DNA of 64,000 nucleotides, taken from positions 1 through 64,000 of the forward strand of contig NZ_JAPDDP010000001.1 in NCBI RefSeq assembly GCF_027587195.1, in the 5' to 3' direction. Below are positions 52,780 through 61,245 of this stretch, piece after piece; the first letter of the stretch is position 1, and each line of letters opens with the position of its first letter. Under the pieces are notes generated by a model. That model was not told where the DNA came from and ran no database searches. It saw only the letters and a list, made by a program, of their open reading frames with translations. The stretch is from Solirubrobacter phytolaccae. GTDB taxonomy: Bacteria; Actinomycetota; Thermoleophilia; Solirubrobacterales; Solirubrobacteraceae. Made by a program: the position numbers and the translations under genes.

Positions 52780-54951
52780 ATGCGCGGATTCCCGTGGCGT
52801 TCGATGGTGGCCATGACCCTGACCGTGGGGACGCTGTTCGGCGCGCCCGCACACGCCTCGCCACCCGGCGGCGGTAAGGGTGCGCCCGCCGCGGACACGC
52901 GGGTGCCGCCGAGCCCGCACACGGACCCGGCGCTGCGGACGCACGCCTCGGCGCGGCCCGGTTCGCGTGAGCGCCGCCACGCGTCGCGCACCGCGTACAC
53001 CGACCTCACCCGCGGCGAGGCGGTCGCGCTCGCCCAGCGCCACTTCCCGGGGCTCGACGAGCGCGGCTACAGGGCGCTGGACCTGGAGCCCGGCGAGCGC
53101 GTCGAGGCGTGGCTCGGTGCCCGCGCGGCCCGGATCGCCCGGCCCGGCGAGGCCGACCTGCTGCTCGAGAGCCAGCTGCCGCTGCGGACGCTGGGCGCCG
53201 ACGGCACGCCCGCGCCGGTCGACCTGAGCCTGCGGGCCGGGGGAGACGGCTTCGCGCCGCTCGCGCCGATCGTCGCGCTCGAGGTCGGCGACCGTGCCCA
53301 CGAGGGCATCACGCTCGACGACATCGACGTCGCGGTCCAGCCCGTCGGTGTGAGCGACAGCGCCGGCCTCACGCGCCAGGACAAGGCCTTCTTCACCGAC
53401 ACGGCGCCGGACACCGACCACATCGTCACGCCGCTCCCGACGGGTGTCGACCTCGGTGCGCAGCTGCGCTCGCCGCAGAGCCCGGAGCGCTTCCGCTGGC
53501 GGCTCGAGCTGCCCGCGGGCGCGCGCCTGCAGCGCTCTGCCGACGCGCCCGGCGCCGAGATCGTCGCCGCCGACGGGGCCAAGCTCGCGCACATCACCGC
53601 GCCGGTCGCCTGGGACGCCGACGACCAGAAGGTCCCGAGCACGCTGACGGTCGCGGGCAACGAGCTCGTCGTCGACGTCGCCCATCGCGGGGCGGACGTC
53701 CGCTACCCGGTGATGCTGGACCCGACGATCCTCGAGGACTCGTCCAACTGGTACGCGAACGCGGCCGTGCCCGTGGACCTCTCGGGCTGGATGTGGACGG
53801 ACCCGGGCAAGCGCTTCAGCTACTTCTACGGCGCCGCCTACCTCGGCAACGGCCTCTACACGTACAACCGCGGCAGCACGGTGTTCAACGCCGGCGACTA
53901 CGCGAACTGGTACTTCAACGCGCCCGGCACGTCGCGGATCGTCCGCGCCGACTTCGGCTCCGTCAAGCACGAGCCGCAGACCACCGGCACCTACGCGGCG
54001 CCCTCCAACGACGACCGCAGCTACCAGGGCGTCTGGAGCTACACGCTGGGCCGCTACGAGAACGGCACGTGGTGCGACGTCGGTCAGAGCGCCGGCACCT
54101 GCGGCACGTCGCCGTTCAGCACCTACGGCGCCCTGCACTACACGACCAAGTCCCACACGGGGCTGGAGGCCACGCCCGGCAACGCGGCGATCTTCGGCAC
54201 GTCCGTCTACTACGGCGGCACGCACACCGCGTTCACCAACTTCCTCGGCAGCGCGACCGTGTGGATCGAGGACGTCGGCCCGCCGACCGTGACGGAGGAC
54301 AGCGGCCTCTCCGACCAGCGCTGGACGTCCTACCGGGCGTTCCAGGCCCGCGGGACGGACAGCGGCCTCGGCCTGCGCAAGCTCGTGCTGGACTCGCCGG
54401 GCACCCCGGGCTGGAGCGGCGCGTACACGTACGACGCGGGCTGCACGGGTGACCGTCGCAACCGCTGCCCGCAGGCGGGCTACGTGTTCTCGGACACGAA
54501 CGGCCTGCCCGAGGGCGTCGTGCCGATCCGCTACACGGCCACGGACGCCGTCGGCAACGAGTTCTCCCGCACGTGGAACCTGCGCATCGACCGCAGCGGC
54601 CCGAGCCTCAGCCCCGACGACGGCCACCTGCCGGGCGCCACGGGCGAAGGCGAGGACGAGGACGGCTGGCGCACGTTCACGGCGCACGCGAACGACGCGG
54701 GCTCGGGCGTGCGCTCGATCGACTTCGAGCTCGAGGCCGAGTGGGGCACGATCGTGGACGGCTCCACCGACCCGGATCCGCAGCCGTGCTCGGCGTCGTG
54801 CGACAAGGCGCGCGACTGGACGGTCGAGACGCGCTACCTGGCGCCCGGCGTCTACACGCTGCGCACGATCGCGACCGACCAGCTGGGCAACGAGGCCGTG
54901 AGCGAGCGCACCGTCGAGATCGCGTTCGGCATCCCGCCCGTGTTCCGCTGA
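52780..54951 (+). CDS. large secreted protein, N-terminal-RHS-type architecture without RHS core
   Basis: A 723-residue protein with a signal peptide ending near APAHAS. A Pro-rich low-complexity stretch (~25-70) follows. Then comes a region resembling the entry part of actinobacterial secreted RHS/wall-associated proteins, with VRYPVMLDPTILEDSSNWYAN at ~310-330. After it are a beta-rich segment with aromatic residues and Cys pairs, and two Ig-like domains carrying DAVGNEFSRTWNLRIDRSGP and ATDQLGNEAVSERTVEI. No YD repeats and no C-terminal toxin follow; the protein ends at IPPVFR. It may therefore be an intact family of its own or a shortened RHS protein. ATG 52780 is used rather than the TTG 9 nt earlier. 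Confidence 0.6.
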   Translation: MRGFPWRSMVAMTLTVGTLFGAPAHASPPGGGKGAPAADTRVPPSPHTDPALRTHASARPGSRERRHASRTAYTDLTRGEAVALAQRHFPGLDERGYRALDLEPGERVEAWLGARAARIARPGEADLLLESQLPLRTLGADGTPAPVDLSLRAGGDGFAPLAPIVALEVGDRAHEGITLDDIDVAVQPVGVSDSAGLTRQDKAFFTDTAPDTDHIVTPLPTGVDLGAQLRSPQSPERFRWRLELPAGARLQRSADAPGAEIVAADGAKLAHITAPVAWDADDQKVPSTLTVAGNELVVDVAHRGADVRYPVMLDPTILEDSSNWYANAAVPVDLSGWMWTDPGKRFSYFYGAAYLGNGLYTYNRGSTVFNAGDYANWYFNAPGTSRIVRADFGSVKHEPQTTGTYAAPSNDDRSYQGVWSYTLGRYENGTWCDVGQSAGTCGTSPFSTYGALHYTTKSHTGLEATPGNAAIFGTSVYYGGTHTAFTNFLGSATVWIEDVGPPTVTEDSGLSDQRWTSYRAFQARGTDSGLGLRKLVLDSPGTPGWSGAYTYDAGCTGDRRNRCPQAGYVFSDTNGLPEGVVPIRYTATDAVGNEFSRTWNLRIDRSGPSLSPDDGHLPGATGEGEDEDGWRTFTAHANDAGSGVRSIDFELEAEWGTIVDGSTDPDPQPCSASCDKARDWTVETRYLAPGVYTLRTIATDQLGNEAVSERTVEIAFGIPPVFR

Positions 54952-54984
54952 GCACGCGTCGCCGAGTTCACCGTTCGTTCCCAG

Positions 54985-55002
54985 GGGCGGCTCCTACCGC
55001 CC
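54985..55002 (+). terminator. short hairpin before the phosphodiesterase gene
   Basis: GGGCGG-CTCCTA-CCGCCC is a 6-bp stem 33 nt after the previous stop. TAGTTT at 55004-55009 right after it could be the -10 box of the next gene. Confidence 0.35.
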
Positions 55003-55045
55003 GTAGTTTCCGGCCCACAGGTTCCGAGACTGGAGGGTCTTACCG

Positions 55046-57067
55046 ATGCTGGGCGGATTCGACGGGCGCCGGGTGGCGCTCGCGCTGACGGCTGCCGCTT
55101 TGGCGGCGCCGGTGGCGACGGCGGGGGCACAGACGCCCGCGCCCAAGCCACTGACGATCGTGTTCGTGGTCGACGGCCTGCGGCCGGACTCGATCAACCC
55201 CACGGACACGCCGAACCTCTACCGGCTGAGTCGGGAGGGGACGCTGTTCACCAACAACCACTCGATCGTCCCGACGGTCACGCGCGGCAACGCGACCGGG
55301 ATCGGCTCCGGCGCGCACCCAGAGCACAGCGGCATCCTCGGCAACGCGATGTTCGTGCCCGAGGTCAACCCGCTCGGCTCGTTCAGCACTGGCGACGCCG
55401 CGCAGTTGCTCAAGCTCGACGAGGTCACCGGCGGGAAGATCGTCCTCACGGAGACGCTCGCGGAGCGCGTGCAGGCGGCGGGCAAGACGTTGCTCTCGCT
55501 CGGCTCCGGCACGTCGGGCGCGACGCTGCTGCTGAACCCGAAGGCCCCGCACGGCGTCGGGCAGATGGTCAACACGGGTGACGCGAACACGCCGTTCGCG
55601 TTCCCGACGGCACTCGGCACGGACATCCTCGCCCGGTTCGGCACCCCGCCGCGGGACGGCGGCACGCCCAACAACAAGCTCGTGACCTACGCGGAGACCG
55701 TCCTGCGCGACGGGATCCTCACGCCGAGCGCGCCGGACGTCGTCCTGAACTGGATCACGGAGCCGGACGGCAGCCAGCACTCGTTCGGCGTCGGCTCCCC
55801 GCAGGCGCTGTCGGGCATCCGCAACTCCGACAAGGAGCTCGGGCTCGTGCTCGAGAAGGCGCAGGCGCTCGGGCGGCGCACGAACGTGCTCGTCGCCTCC
55901 GACCACGGCTTCTCGCTGCGCGACTACAACGTCAACGTCACCTCCGCGCTCGAGCAGGCCGGCCTGCGCACGCCCGGCACCGACGACACGATCGTCTCCA
56001 ACACGGGCCCGGCGCTCATCCACGTCAAGGGCCGCAACCCGGACCGGATCGCGGCGATCGTGCGCTTCCTGCAGTCCCAGCCGTGGGCCTCGACCGTCTA
56101 CACGGCCGCGGAGAAGCCCGTGGGCGGCGTCTACACCGTCTCGCCCGGGGATCACGACATTCGCACCGTCAAGCCCTACGGCTGGGTCGCCGGCACGTTC
56201 AGCCTCGAGCTGATCCACCAGTCCAACCCGGTGCGCGGCGCGGACATCATCGTCACCTTCCCGTGGTCCTCGAAGCCGAACAACTACGGCGTGCCCGGCC
56301 GCGCGGCGTTCGCGGGCGGCGGCACGACAGGTCCGGTCACGGGCGTCGCGTCCGAGCACGGCTCATTCAGCCCGTGGGAGACGCACAACACGCTGCTGGC
56401 ATGGGGACCGGACGTCAAGGCCGGCCACGTGGTCGGCGTGCCGGTCGGCAACGTCGACATCGCACCGACGGTGCTCGCGCTCGCCGGGATCGACGACGGC
56501 AAGTCCGGCGACGGGCGCGTGCTGACCGAGGCGCTGGTCGGTGGGGAGGAGCCGCAGGTGCCCTACGGCGCGCGGATCTTCCGCACCAAGTCCGGCAACC
56601 ACGACGCCGCGGTCCAGGTCTCCAACGTCGGCGGCACCTGGTACGTCGACAAGGCGTGGGCCGACGACACGCAGACCGAGCCCGCGGGCGGGACCGAGGT
56701 CAAGGCGCCCGGCAGCGCGAGCGGAACGGTCCCGGCGACGCTCTCGCTCGCACTCGGCGCGCCCGCGTCCTTCGACCCGTTCGTGCCCGGCGTCGAGCGC
56801 GAGTACACGGCCACCACGGACGCGACGGTGGTCTCGAGCGCGGCTGACGCGACGCTGTCGGTGTCCGAGCCCGGCCACCTGACCAACGGCGCGTTCTCGC
56901 TCCCGGAGCCGCTGCGCGTGGCGATCTCGAAGGCGGAGTGGACGGGGCCGGTGTCGAACGAGCGGGTGGACATCACCTTCAAGCAGCTCGTGAAGGCCGG
57001 CGACGCGCTCCGCACCGGAACGTACGCCAAGACGCTGACGTTCACGCTGGCGACGTCCAGGCCGTAG
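55046..57067 (+). CDS. secreted alkaline-phosphatase-superfamily phosphodiesterase with shared C-terminal domain
   Basis: A 673-residue exported enzyme of the type I phosphodiesterase/nucleotide pyrophosphatase group. The signal peptide ends near TAGAQT. Metal and catalytic motifs are FVVDGLRPD (Asp43), IVPTVTRGNATGIGSG (nucleophile Thr77 or Thr79), LVASDHGFS, and ASEHGSFSPWETHNTL. The last ~118 residues (from SGTVPATLSLALG) are the domain also found on the two S15 hydrolases and the giant ThuA protein, ending GTYAKTLTFTLATSRP. It probably hydrolyses phosphodiesters or phosphate esters at the cell surface. ATG 55046 follows GGAGGG at 10 nt. Confidence 0.88.
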   Translation: MLGGFDGRRVALALTAAALAAPVATAGAQTPAPKPLTIVFVVDGLRPDSINPTDTPNLYRLSREGTLFTNNHSIVPTVTRGNATGIGSGAHPEHSGILGNAMFVPEVNPLGSFSTGDAAQLLKLDEVTGGKIVLTETLAERVQAAGKTLLSLGSGTSGATLLLNPKAPHGVGQMVNTGDANTPFAFPTALGTDILARFGTPPRDGGTPNNKLVTYAETVLRDGILTPSAPDVVLNWITEPDGSQHSFGVGSPQALSGIRNSDKELGLVLEKAQALGRRTNVLVASDHGFSLRDYNVNVTSALEQAGLRTPGTDDTIVSNTGPALIHVKGRNPDRIAAIVRFLQSQPWASTVYTAAEKPVGGVYTVSPGDHDIRTVKPYGWVAGTFSLELIHQSNPVRGADIIVTFPWSSKPNNYGVPGRAAFAGGGTTGPVTGVASEHGSFSPWETHNTLLAWGPDVKAGHVVGVPVGNVDIAPTVLALAGIDDGKSGDGRVLTEALVGGEEPQVPYGARIFRTKSGNHDAAVQVSNVGGTWYVDKAWADDTQTEPAGGTEVKAPGSASGTVPATLSLALGAPASFDPFVPGVEREYTATTDATVVSSAADATLSVSEPGHLTNGAFSLPEPLRVAISKAEWTGPVSNERVDITFKQLVKAGDALRTGTYAKTLTFTLATSRP

Positions 57068-57117
57068 GGCGCGGGCTCAAGTCCGATCCGGAATGGTCGA
57101 GTAACGGGGGGCGGTGT

Positions 57118-57148
57118 GGAACTTCACGCCGCCCGCCGGAACTTCACG
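57118..57148. repeat. two direct GGAACTTCACG repeats, 20-bp period, before the NOS gene
   Basis: GGAACTTCACG at 57118-57128 and again at 57138-57148 are identical 11-mers exactly 20 bp apart, 19 nt before the chosen NOS start. Placement on the same helix face two turns apart suggests a tandem regulator site. Confidence 0.6.
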
Positions 57149-57166
57149 AAGCCACTCGGAGAGCAA

Positions 57167-58399
57167 ATGGACACCGCCGCAAACGGCTGCCCTTGGGTGG
57201 CCAACCTCGCCAGCGAGGCCCCCGTCGAGCCCGTCGTCAAGACGCGCGGCACCGACGGTCCGGACCCGCGCGAGGTGCGTGACTTCTTCGAGCAGTACAA
57301 GGCCTACACCGACATGGACGACGACGCGTTCCGCACGCGGGTCGCCGAGGTCGCGGCCGAGATCCGGGCCACCGGCACCTACACGCACACGACGGACGAG
57401 CTGACCGTCGGCGCCAAGCTCGCCTGGTACAACCACACCCGCTGCGTCGGCAAGCTGTACTGGCGCTCGCTGACCGTCCGCGACTGCCGCGACGTCACGA
57501 CGCCCGAGGGCATCCGCGACGAGTGCTTCGAGCACCAGCGCGTCGTCCACAACGGCGGCCGGATCAAGCCGACGATCACGATCTTCGCCCCCGACGCGCC
57601 CGGCAAGCCCGCCGCGCGGCTGCGCAACGGCCAGATCGTCGCCTACGCGGGCTACAAGCACGACGACGGCACCGTCCTCGGCGACGGCGGCGCGACCGCG
57701 GTCACCGAGCTCGCGCAGAGCTGCGGCTGGGACCCGGAGGACAAGACCCCGTTCGACGTGCTCCCACTGATCATCGAGACGCCCGAGGGCGAGCTCAGCG
57801 CGCACCCGATCCCGGACGAGATCGTCTGGGAGATCGACCTCGAGCACCCGACGCTGCCGGGCCTGAAGGACCTGGGCCTGAAGTGGTACGGCTTCCCGAG
57901 CATCGCCAACATGGGGATGACGATCGGCGGCATCACCTACCCGACGTCGCCGTTCACCGGCTGGTACGTCGCGCCGGAGCTGTCGGCCCGCGACTTCAGC
58001 GACGAGTACCGGTACAACATGCTCCCGCAGATCGCCGCCGCGTTCGGGATCGACACCGCCGACCGCCGCTCGCTGTGGCAGGACCGTGCCGTGATCGAGA
58101 TGACCACCGCCGTGTTGCACTCCTACGACAAGGCCGGCATGCGGATGGACGACCACTACACGGCCACCGAGAAGTTCCACAAGTGGACGCAGGCCGAGGA
58201 GAAGCGCGGTCGCGTCGTCGACGCGGACTGGTCCTGGATGATCCCGCCGATCTCCGCCTCGCTCACGAAGGTGTTCCACCAGGAGTACCGCAACGAGGAG
58301 AAGCTCCCGAACTTCGTGCGCGTCGAGAAGCCCGCGGTCGAGGCCCCTGAGCCCGCCACCGCGGTGTGCCCGTTCACGGGCGCGACCGCCTCCGTGTAG
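57167..58399 (+). CDS. nos: bacterial nitric oxide synthase oxygenase
   Basis: A 410-residue stand-alone NOS oxygenase domain, which converts L-arginine to citrulline and NO in two haem-dependent steps. The haem thiolate is Cys93 in NHTRCVGKLYW. The arginine pocket is recognisable in GWYVAPELSARDFSDEYRYN, with the Glu that binds the guanidinium. The pterin side is in WSWMIPPISASLTKVFHQEY. No flavin reductase domain is fused or adjacent, as in Bacillus NOS, so a general cellular reductase must supply electrons. ATG 57167 follows GGAGAGCAA; a GTG at 57116 would add 17 residues. CP dipeptides at both ends (GCPWVA near residue 8, VCPFTG near 401) are extra to the core. Confidence 0.92.
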   Translation: MDTAANGCPWVANLASEAPVEPVVKTRGTDGPDPREVRDFFEQYKAYTDMDDDAFRTRVAEVAAEIRATGTYTHTTDELTVGAKLAWYNHTRCVGKLYWRSLTVRDCRDVTTPEGIRDECFEHQRVVHNGGRIKPTITIFAPDAPGKPAARLRNGQIVAYAGYKHDDGTVLGDGGATAVTELAQSCGWDPEDKTPFDVLPLIIETPEGELSAHPIPDEIVWEIDLEHPTLPGLKDLGLKWYGFPSIANMGMTIGGITYPTSPFTGWYVAPELSARDFSDEYRYNMLPQIAAAFGIDTADRRSLWQDRAVIEMTTAVLHSYDKAGMRMDDHYTATEKFHKWTQAEEKRGRVVDADWSWMIPPISASLTKVFHQEYRNEEKLPNFVRVEKPAVEAPEPATAVCPFTGATASV

Positions 58400-58419
58400 C
58401 GCACTCAACATCCGTTCAG

Positions 58420-58449
58420 TTGCGCTTCCGGGAGGCGCGGCTGTACATT
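58420..58449 (+). promoter_or_regulatory. candidate promoter TTGCGC-N18-TACATT
   Basis: A -35-like TTGCGC (58420-58425) and -10 TACATT (58444-58449) precede the ATG at 58461 by 11 nt. The message would have almost no leader. Confidence 0.4.
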
Positions 58450-58460
58450 GCTGGCGGTCG

Positions 58461-58781
58461 ATGTTGTCTTCTCGCCGCGTTCTCATCTCCGCCGGCGCCG
58501 CCTTCGTGGCCGCGCTGTCGGTGGCGAACGTGGTCGCGGGCAACGCGAGCGCCATGGAGATGGCGCTCTACGCGGCGCCGTTCCTGGCCATCGTCGGCCT
58601 GCTCGCGAGCGGCCGCTACGTCGCCGAGGAACGCATCCTCGCGATCTACCGCTCGCAGCCCCGCCCGCGCCGCCGGAGCGTCTCGCGCCGCTGGCCGAGC
58701 CTCGCCGAACTGCCCTTCAGCGCCGCCCTCGAGCGGGCGCCGTGGTCCCTGCGCGGACCACCCGCCGCTCTCGCCGCCTGA
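58461..58781 (+). CDS. small membrane protein (106 aa), hypothetical
   Basis: A 106-residue protein with two hydrophobic helices (~8-27 LISAGAAFVAALSVANVVAG and ~32-50 MALYAAPFLAIVGLL), then an Arg-rich cytosolic tail (RYVAEERILAIYRSQPRPRRRSVSRRW). It lacks a recognised family. Its promoter lies in the short gap after the NOS gene, so it is probably a separate unit leading into the exported-protein genes that follow 89 nt later. Confidence 0.6.
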   Translation: MLSSRRVLISAGAAFVAALSVANVVAGNASAMEMALYAAPFLAIVGLLASGRYVAEERILAIYRSQPRPRRRSVSRRWPSLAELPFSAALERAPWSLRGPPAALAA

Positions 58782-58870
58782 GGTAGTTCGCCGACCGTCG
58801 CGTCCGCGTGCCCCTGCACGCGTCGACGCGCACCTCCATCACCCATAGATCTCCGGAGGACGTCGTTCAG

Positions 58871-60055
58871 ATGTTCCGCTCTGGGGCCCTCGCTGCCGGC
58901 GTCTCATCGCTCGCGGCGTTCGTGGCCCTTTCCGCATCCACGGCCGCGGCGGTCCCGCCCGCGCCGTGCAACAACGCACCACAGATCACCGACGCCGTCG
59001 CGAACGACGGCCACCATTCGCCGACGAACGTCACGTCGGCGTGGTGGACCGAAGGCGCTGGGCACCTGCAGGCCGTGATCAAGGTCTTCGCCGGCACCCC
59101 CGTGGCCGAGCACGACGAGGCCGACGTCCCCGCCGCCGGTTATGCGTTCGTGTACACCGCCAACGGCCAGACCCGCTACGTGCGGGCGGTGCTCCCGATC
59201 GGCGGCCGGCACGAGTTCGACCACGGCACCTATTCGGGTGTCGGTGGGTTCGCGAACGAGGGCGCCACGACCGGCCTCGTCGAGTCGAGCGCGAGCGGAA
59301 CGGGCGGGACGGTCACGATCGACGTTCCCGGCATCGCCGCGGGCACGAAGCTCACCGGCGCGTTCGTCATCACCTACGACGGCGTCACCAACGGCGGCGT
59401 CTTCACGGAGGTCGACCACGCGCCCGGTGGCGAGGCGTGGACGGACCCGGCACGCGGTGCGGACTACGTCGTCGGCTCCTGTGGGGCGACACCGCCGCCC
59501 GGAGCCACGCCGACGCCCACCGCACCCGGTCCCGGCACCGAGACGGCGATCACCTCGGTTCAGCTCTCCGCGCCCAAGCGCGTCACCGGTCGCAAGACGG
59601 TGACGGTCACGGGCAAGGTCCTTCCGGCGCGGGCGAACGTGGACGTCACGCTCTCCCGCCACGGCAAGGCGACCGCGAAGAGCACCGCGAAGACGGCGGC
59701 CGACGGCACGTTCAAGCTCCGCGTCGTGGTCGGCGAGACCACGCGGCTGCGGGCGAGCGTCGGCGGAACCGCCTCGGGTGAGCTGACCGTCACCGCCTAC
59801 TCGAAGGTGAAGATCAAGGTCCGCAACCGCGCCGACGGCTCGGCCGTCGTCACCGGCACCGTCGATCCCAAGCTCCCGGGCCGCGTGCTCTGGCTGCGCG
59901 CGAACGCCATCAAGGAGTCCGCGCGCGCCACCGTCCGCAACGGCAAGTTCACGTTGCGCCTCAAGTCTCCCCGGCCGGGTCGTTACCAGGCCGTCTACAT
60001 CCCGACCGGCGAGCGCGCCGAGCGGTCCACCTCGAACACTGGAGTCATCCGATGA
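58871..60055 (+). CDS. secreted hypothetical protein with Ig-like C-terminal domains
   Basis: A 394-residue exported protein. The signal peptide ends near STAAA. An N-terminal beta domain (~35-205) contains ITDAVANDGHHSPTNVTSAW and GYAFVYTANGQTRYVRAVLP. A Pro/Thr linker (~207-225) follows, then Lys-rich Ig-like repeats (KRVTGRKTVTVTGKVLPA, KVKIKVRNRADGSAVVTG). The family of the N-terminal domain is not recognised. GGAGGA stands 10-11 nt before ATG 58871. Its TGA overlaps the next ATG (ATGA), so the two exported proteins are produced together. Confidence 0.7.
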   Translation: MFRSGALAAGVSSLAAFVALSASTAAAVPPAPCNNAPQITDAVANDGHHSPTNVTSAWWTEGAGHLQAVIKVFAGTPVAEHDEADVPAAGYAFVYTANGQTRYVRAVLPIGGRHEFDHGTYSGVGGFANEGATTGLVESSASGTGGTVTIDVPGIAAGTKLTGAFVITYDGVTNGGVFTEVDHAPGGEAWTDPARGADYVVGSCGATPPPGATPTPTAPGPGTETAITSVQLSAPKRVTGRKTVTVTGKVLPARANVDVTLSRHGKATAKSTAKTAADGTFKLRVVVGETTRLRASVGGTASGELTVTAYSKVKIKVRNRADGSAVVTGTVDPKLPGRVLWLRANAIKESARATVRNGKFTLRLKSPRPGRYQAVYIPTGERAERSTSNTGVIR

Positions 60056-61242
60056 AGCTGTCCCGTTCCGTCGCGCTCGCCGTCACCGCCGGCACCCTCG
60101 CACTGCCCGCCGCTGCCGCTGCCCACCCGGGCGTGTACTTCATCGACCAGAAGGTCCGTAAGGCCGGCACGACCTGCGTGATGCCGGACATGGCGTGCAT
60201 CGAGACCCGCCGCCAGTACGCGGTCGCCAACGACGGCTACGCGAAGGCGTGGACGGAGGGCAACCCGGCCGCAACCGCCCCGGCGACCCCGACTGCGACG
60301 AACGGCGCTCCGGCCGGGCGCGGCCTCATCAACTACAAGGAGCTCGCGGGCAGCTGGCGCGGCACGATCACGGCCACGACGCCCCCCGCGCAGGCCGCCG
60401 CGACCCGTAAGTCGTGGCTGCAGTACGCCCCCGCGCAGACCGACCTGCAGGCGCACGCGACCTGCATGGGCGCGCCCTGGGACACCGAGGACAACCGCCT
60501 CGCCTGGCAGAACGACCCGTTCTACAACTACATCCCGTGGCAGAAGACGTCGGCCGGCATCGGCGACGAGGCGGACAAGTGGATCGCGCTGATCAAGGAC
60601 AAGGTGGGTGTCGACCTCACGACGATCGCTGACGCCAACCTCCCCGCCGCGTGCGTCACGGCCGGCGGCACCTACTACGTCGCCGACACGCCCTCGGCCA
60701 TCACCAACGAGCAGATCGCCGAGGCCGTCGAGCACGCCACGGCGCCGCTCAACACGCAGATCTCCACGCTGCAGAGCCAGGTCGACCAGCTGACCAACCA
60801 GGTCGGCGTGCTCGAGGCCGCGGCGGCGACCCAGACCAACGCCACCACGCGCGTCCCGCAGCTCGAGCAGGCCCTCACCGCGGTCGGCGCGCAGCTCAAG
60901 GACTCCGAGACCGCCCGCGCGGTCCTGCTCGACCGCCCGCTGCTGGCGTCGCTCAGCGCCAAGAAGTTCGACCAGGGCGTCGCGATGATCACCGGCAAGG
61001 CCAACACGACGGCCAAGGTGACGATGACGATCAGCAGCAACGACGCGAAGAAGCTCAAGATCAACCGCACGCTCGCCACCAAGAACGCCGGCCTCGGCGC
61101 GCAGGGCGCGGCGCTGGTCGACCTCGCCCTCGTCAGCAAGGCGGCCAAGGCCGTCGACAAGGCCAAGGGCTCGCTGAAGGTCACGATTACGGCGACGTCC
61201 GGCAACGAGACCAGCGACGTCACTGGCACGCTCACCCGCTAG
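60052..61242 (+). CDS. secreted hypothetical protein with coiled-coil segment
   Basis: A 396-residue exported protein. The signal peptide MKLSRSVALAVTAGTLALPA is cleaved near AAAAA-HPG. The N-terminal region has a Cys pair (TTCVMPDMACIE), and further cysteines lie near 141 and 202. Residues ~222-290 are a predicted coiled coil with heptads (TEQISTLQSQVDQLTNQVGVLE in pattern). The C-terminal ~100 residues form a Lys/Ser/Thr-rich beta domain. It is translationally coupled to the preceding exported protein and may form a surface complex with it. No known family. Confidence 0.7.
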   Translation: MKLSRSVALAVTAGTLALPAAAAAHPGVYFIDQKVRKAGTTCVMPDMACIETRRQYAVANDGYAKAWTEGNPAATAPATPTATNGAPAGRGLINYKELAGSWRGTITATTPPAQAAATRKSWLQYAPAQTDLQAHATCMGAPWDTEDNRLAWQNDPFYNYIPWQKTSAGIGDEADKWIALIKDKVGVDLTTIADANLPAACVTAGGTYYVADTPSAITNEQIAEAVEHATAPLNTQISTLQSQVDQLTNQVGVLEAAAATQTNATTRVPQLEQALTAVGAQLKDSETARAVLLDRPLLASLSAKKFDQGVAMITGKANTTAKVTMTISSNDAKKLKINRTLATKNAGLGAQGAALVDLALVSKAAKAVDKAKGSLKVTITATSGNETSDVTGTLTR

Positions 61243-61245
61243 TTG

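Noticed and set aside
58808-58870. Earlier GTG start for the exported protein gene at 58871
   Set aside because: It would place about 20 polar residues before the signal peptide. ATG 58871 starts directly at the signal sequence and follows a GGAGGA site.
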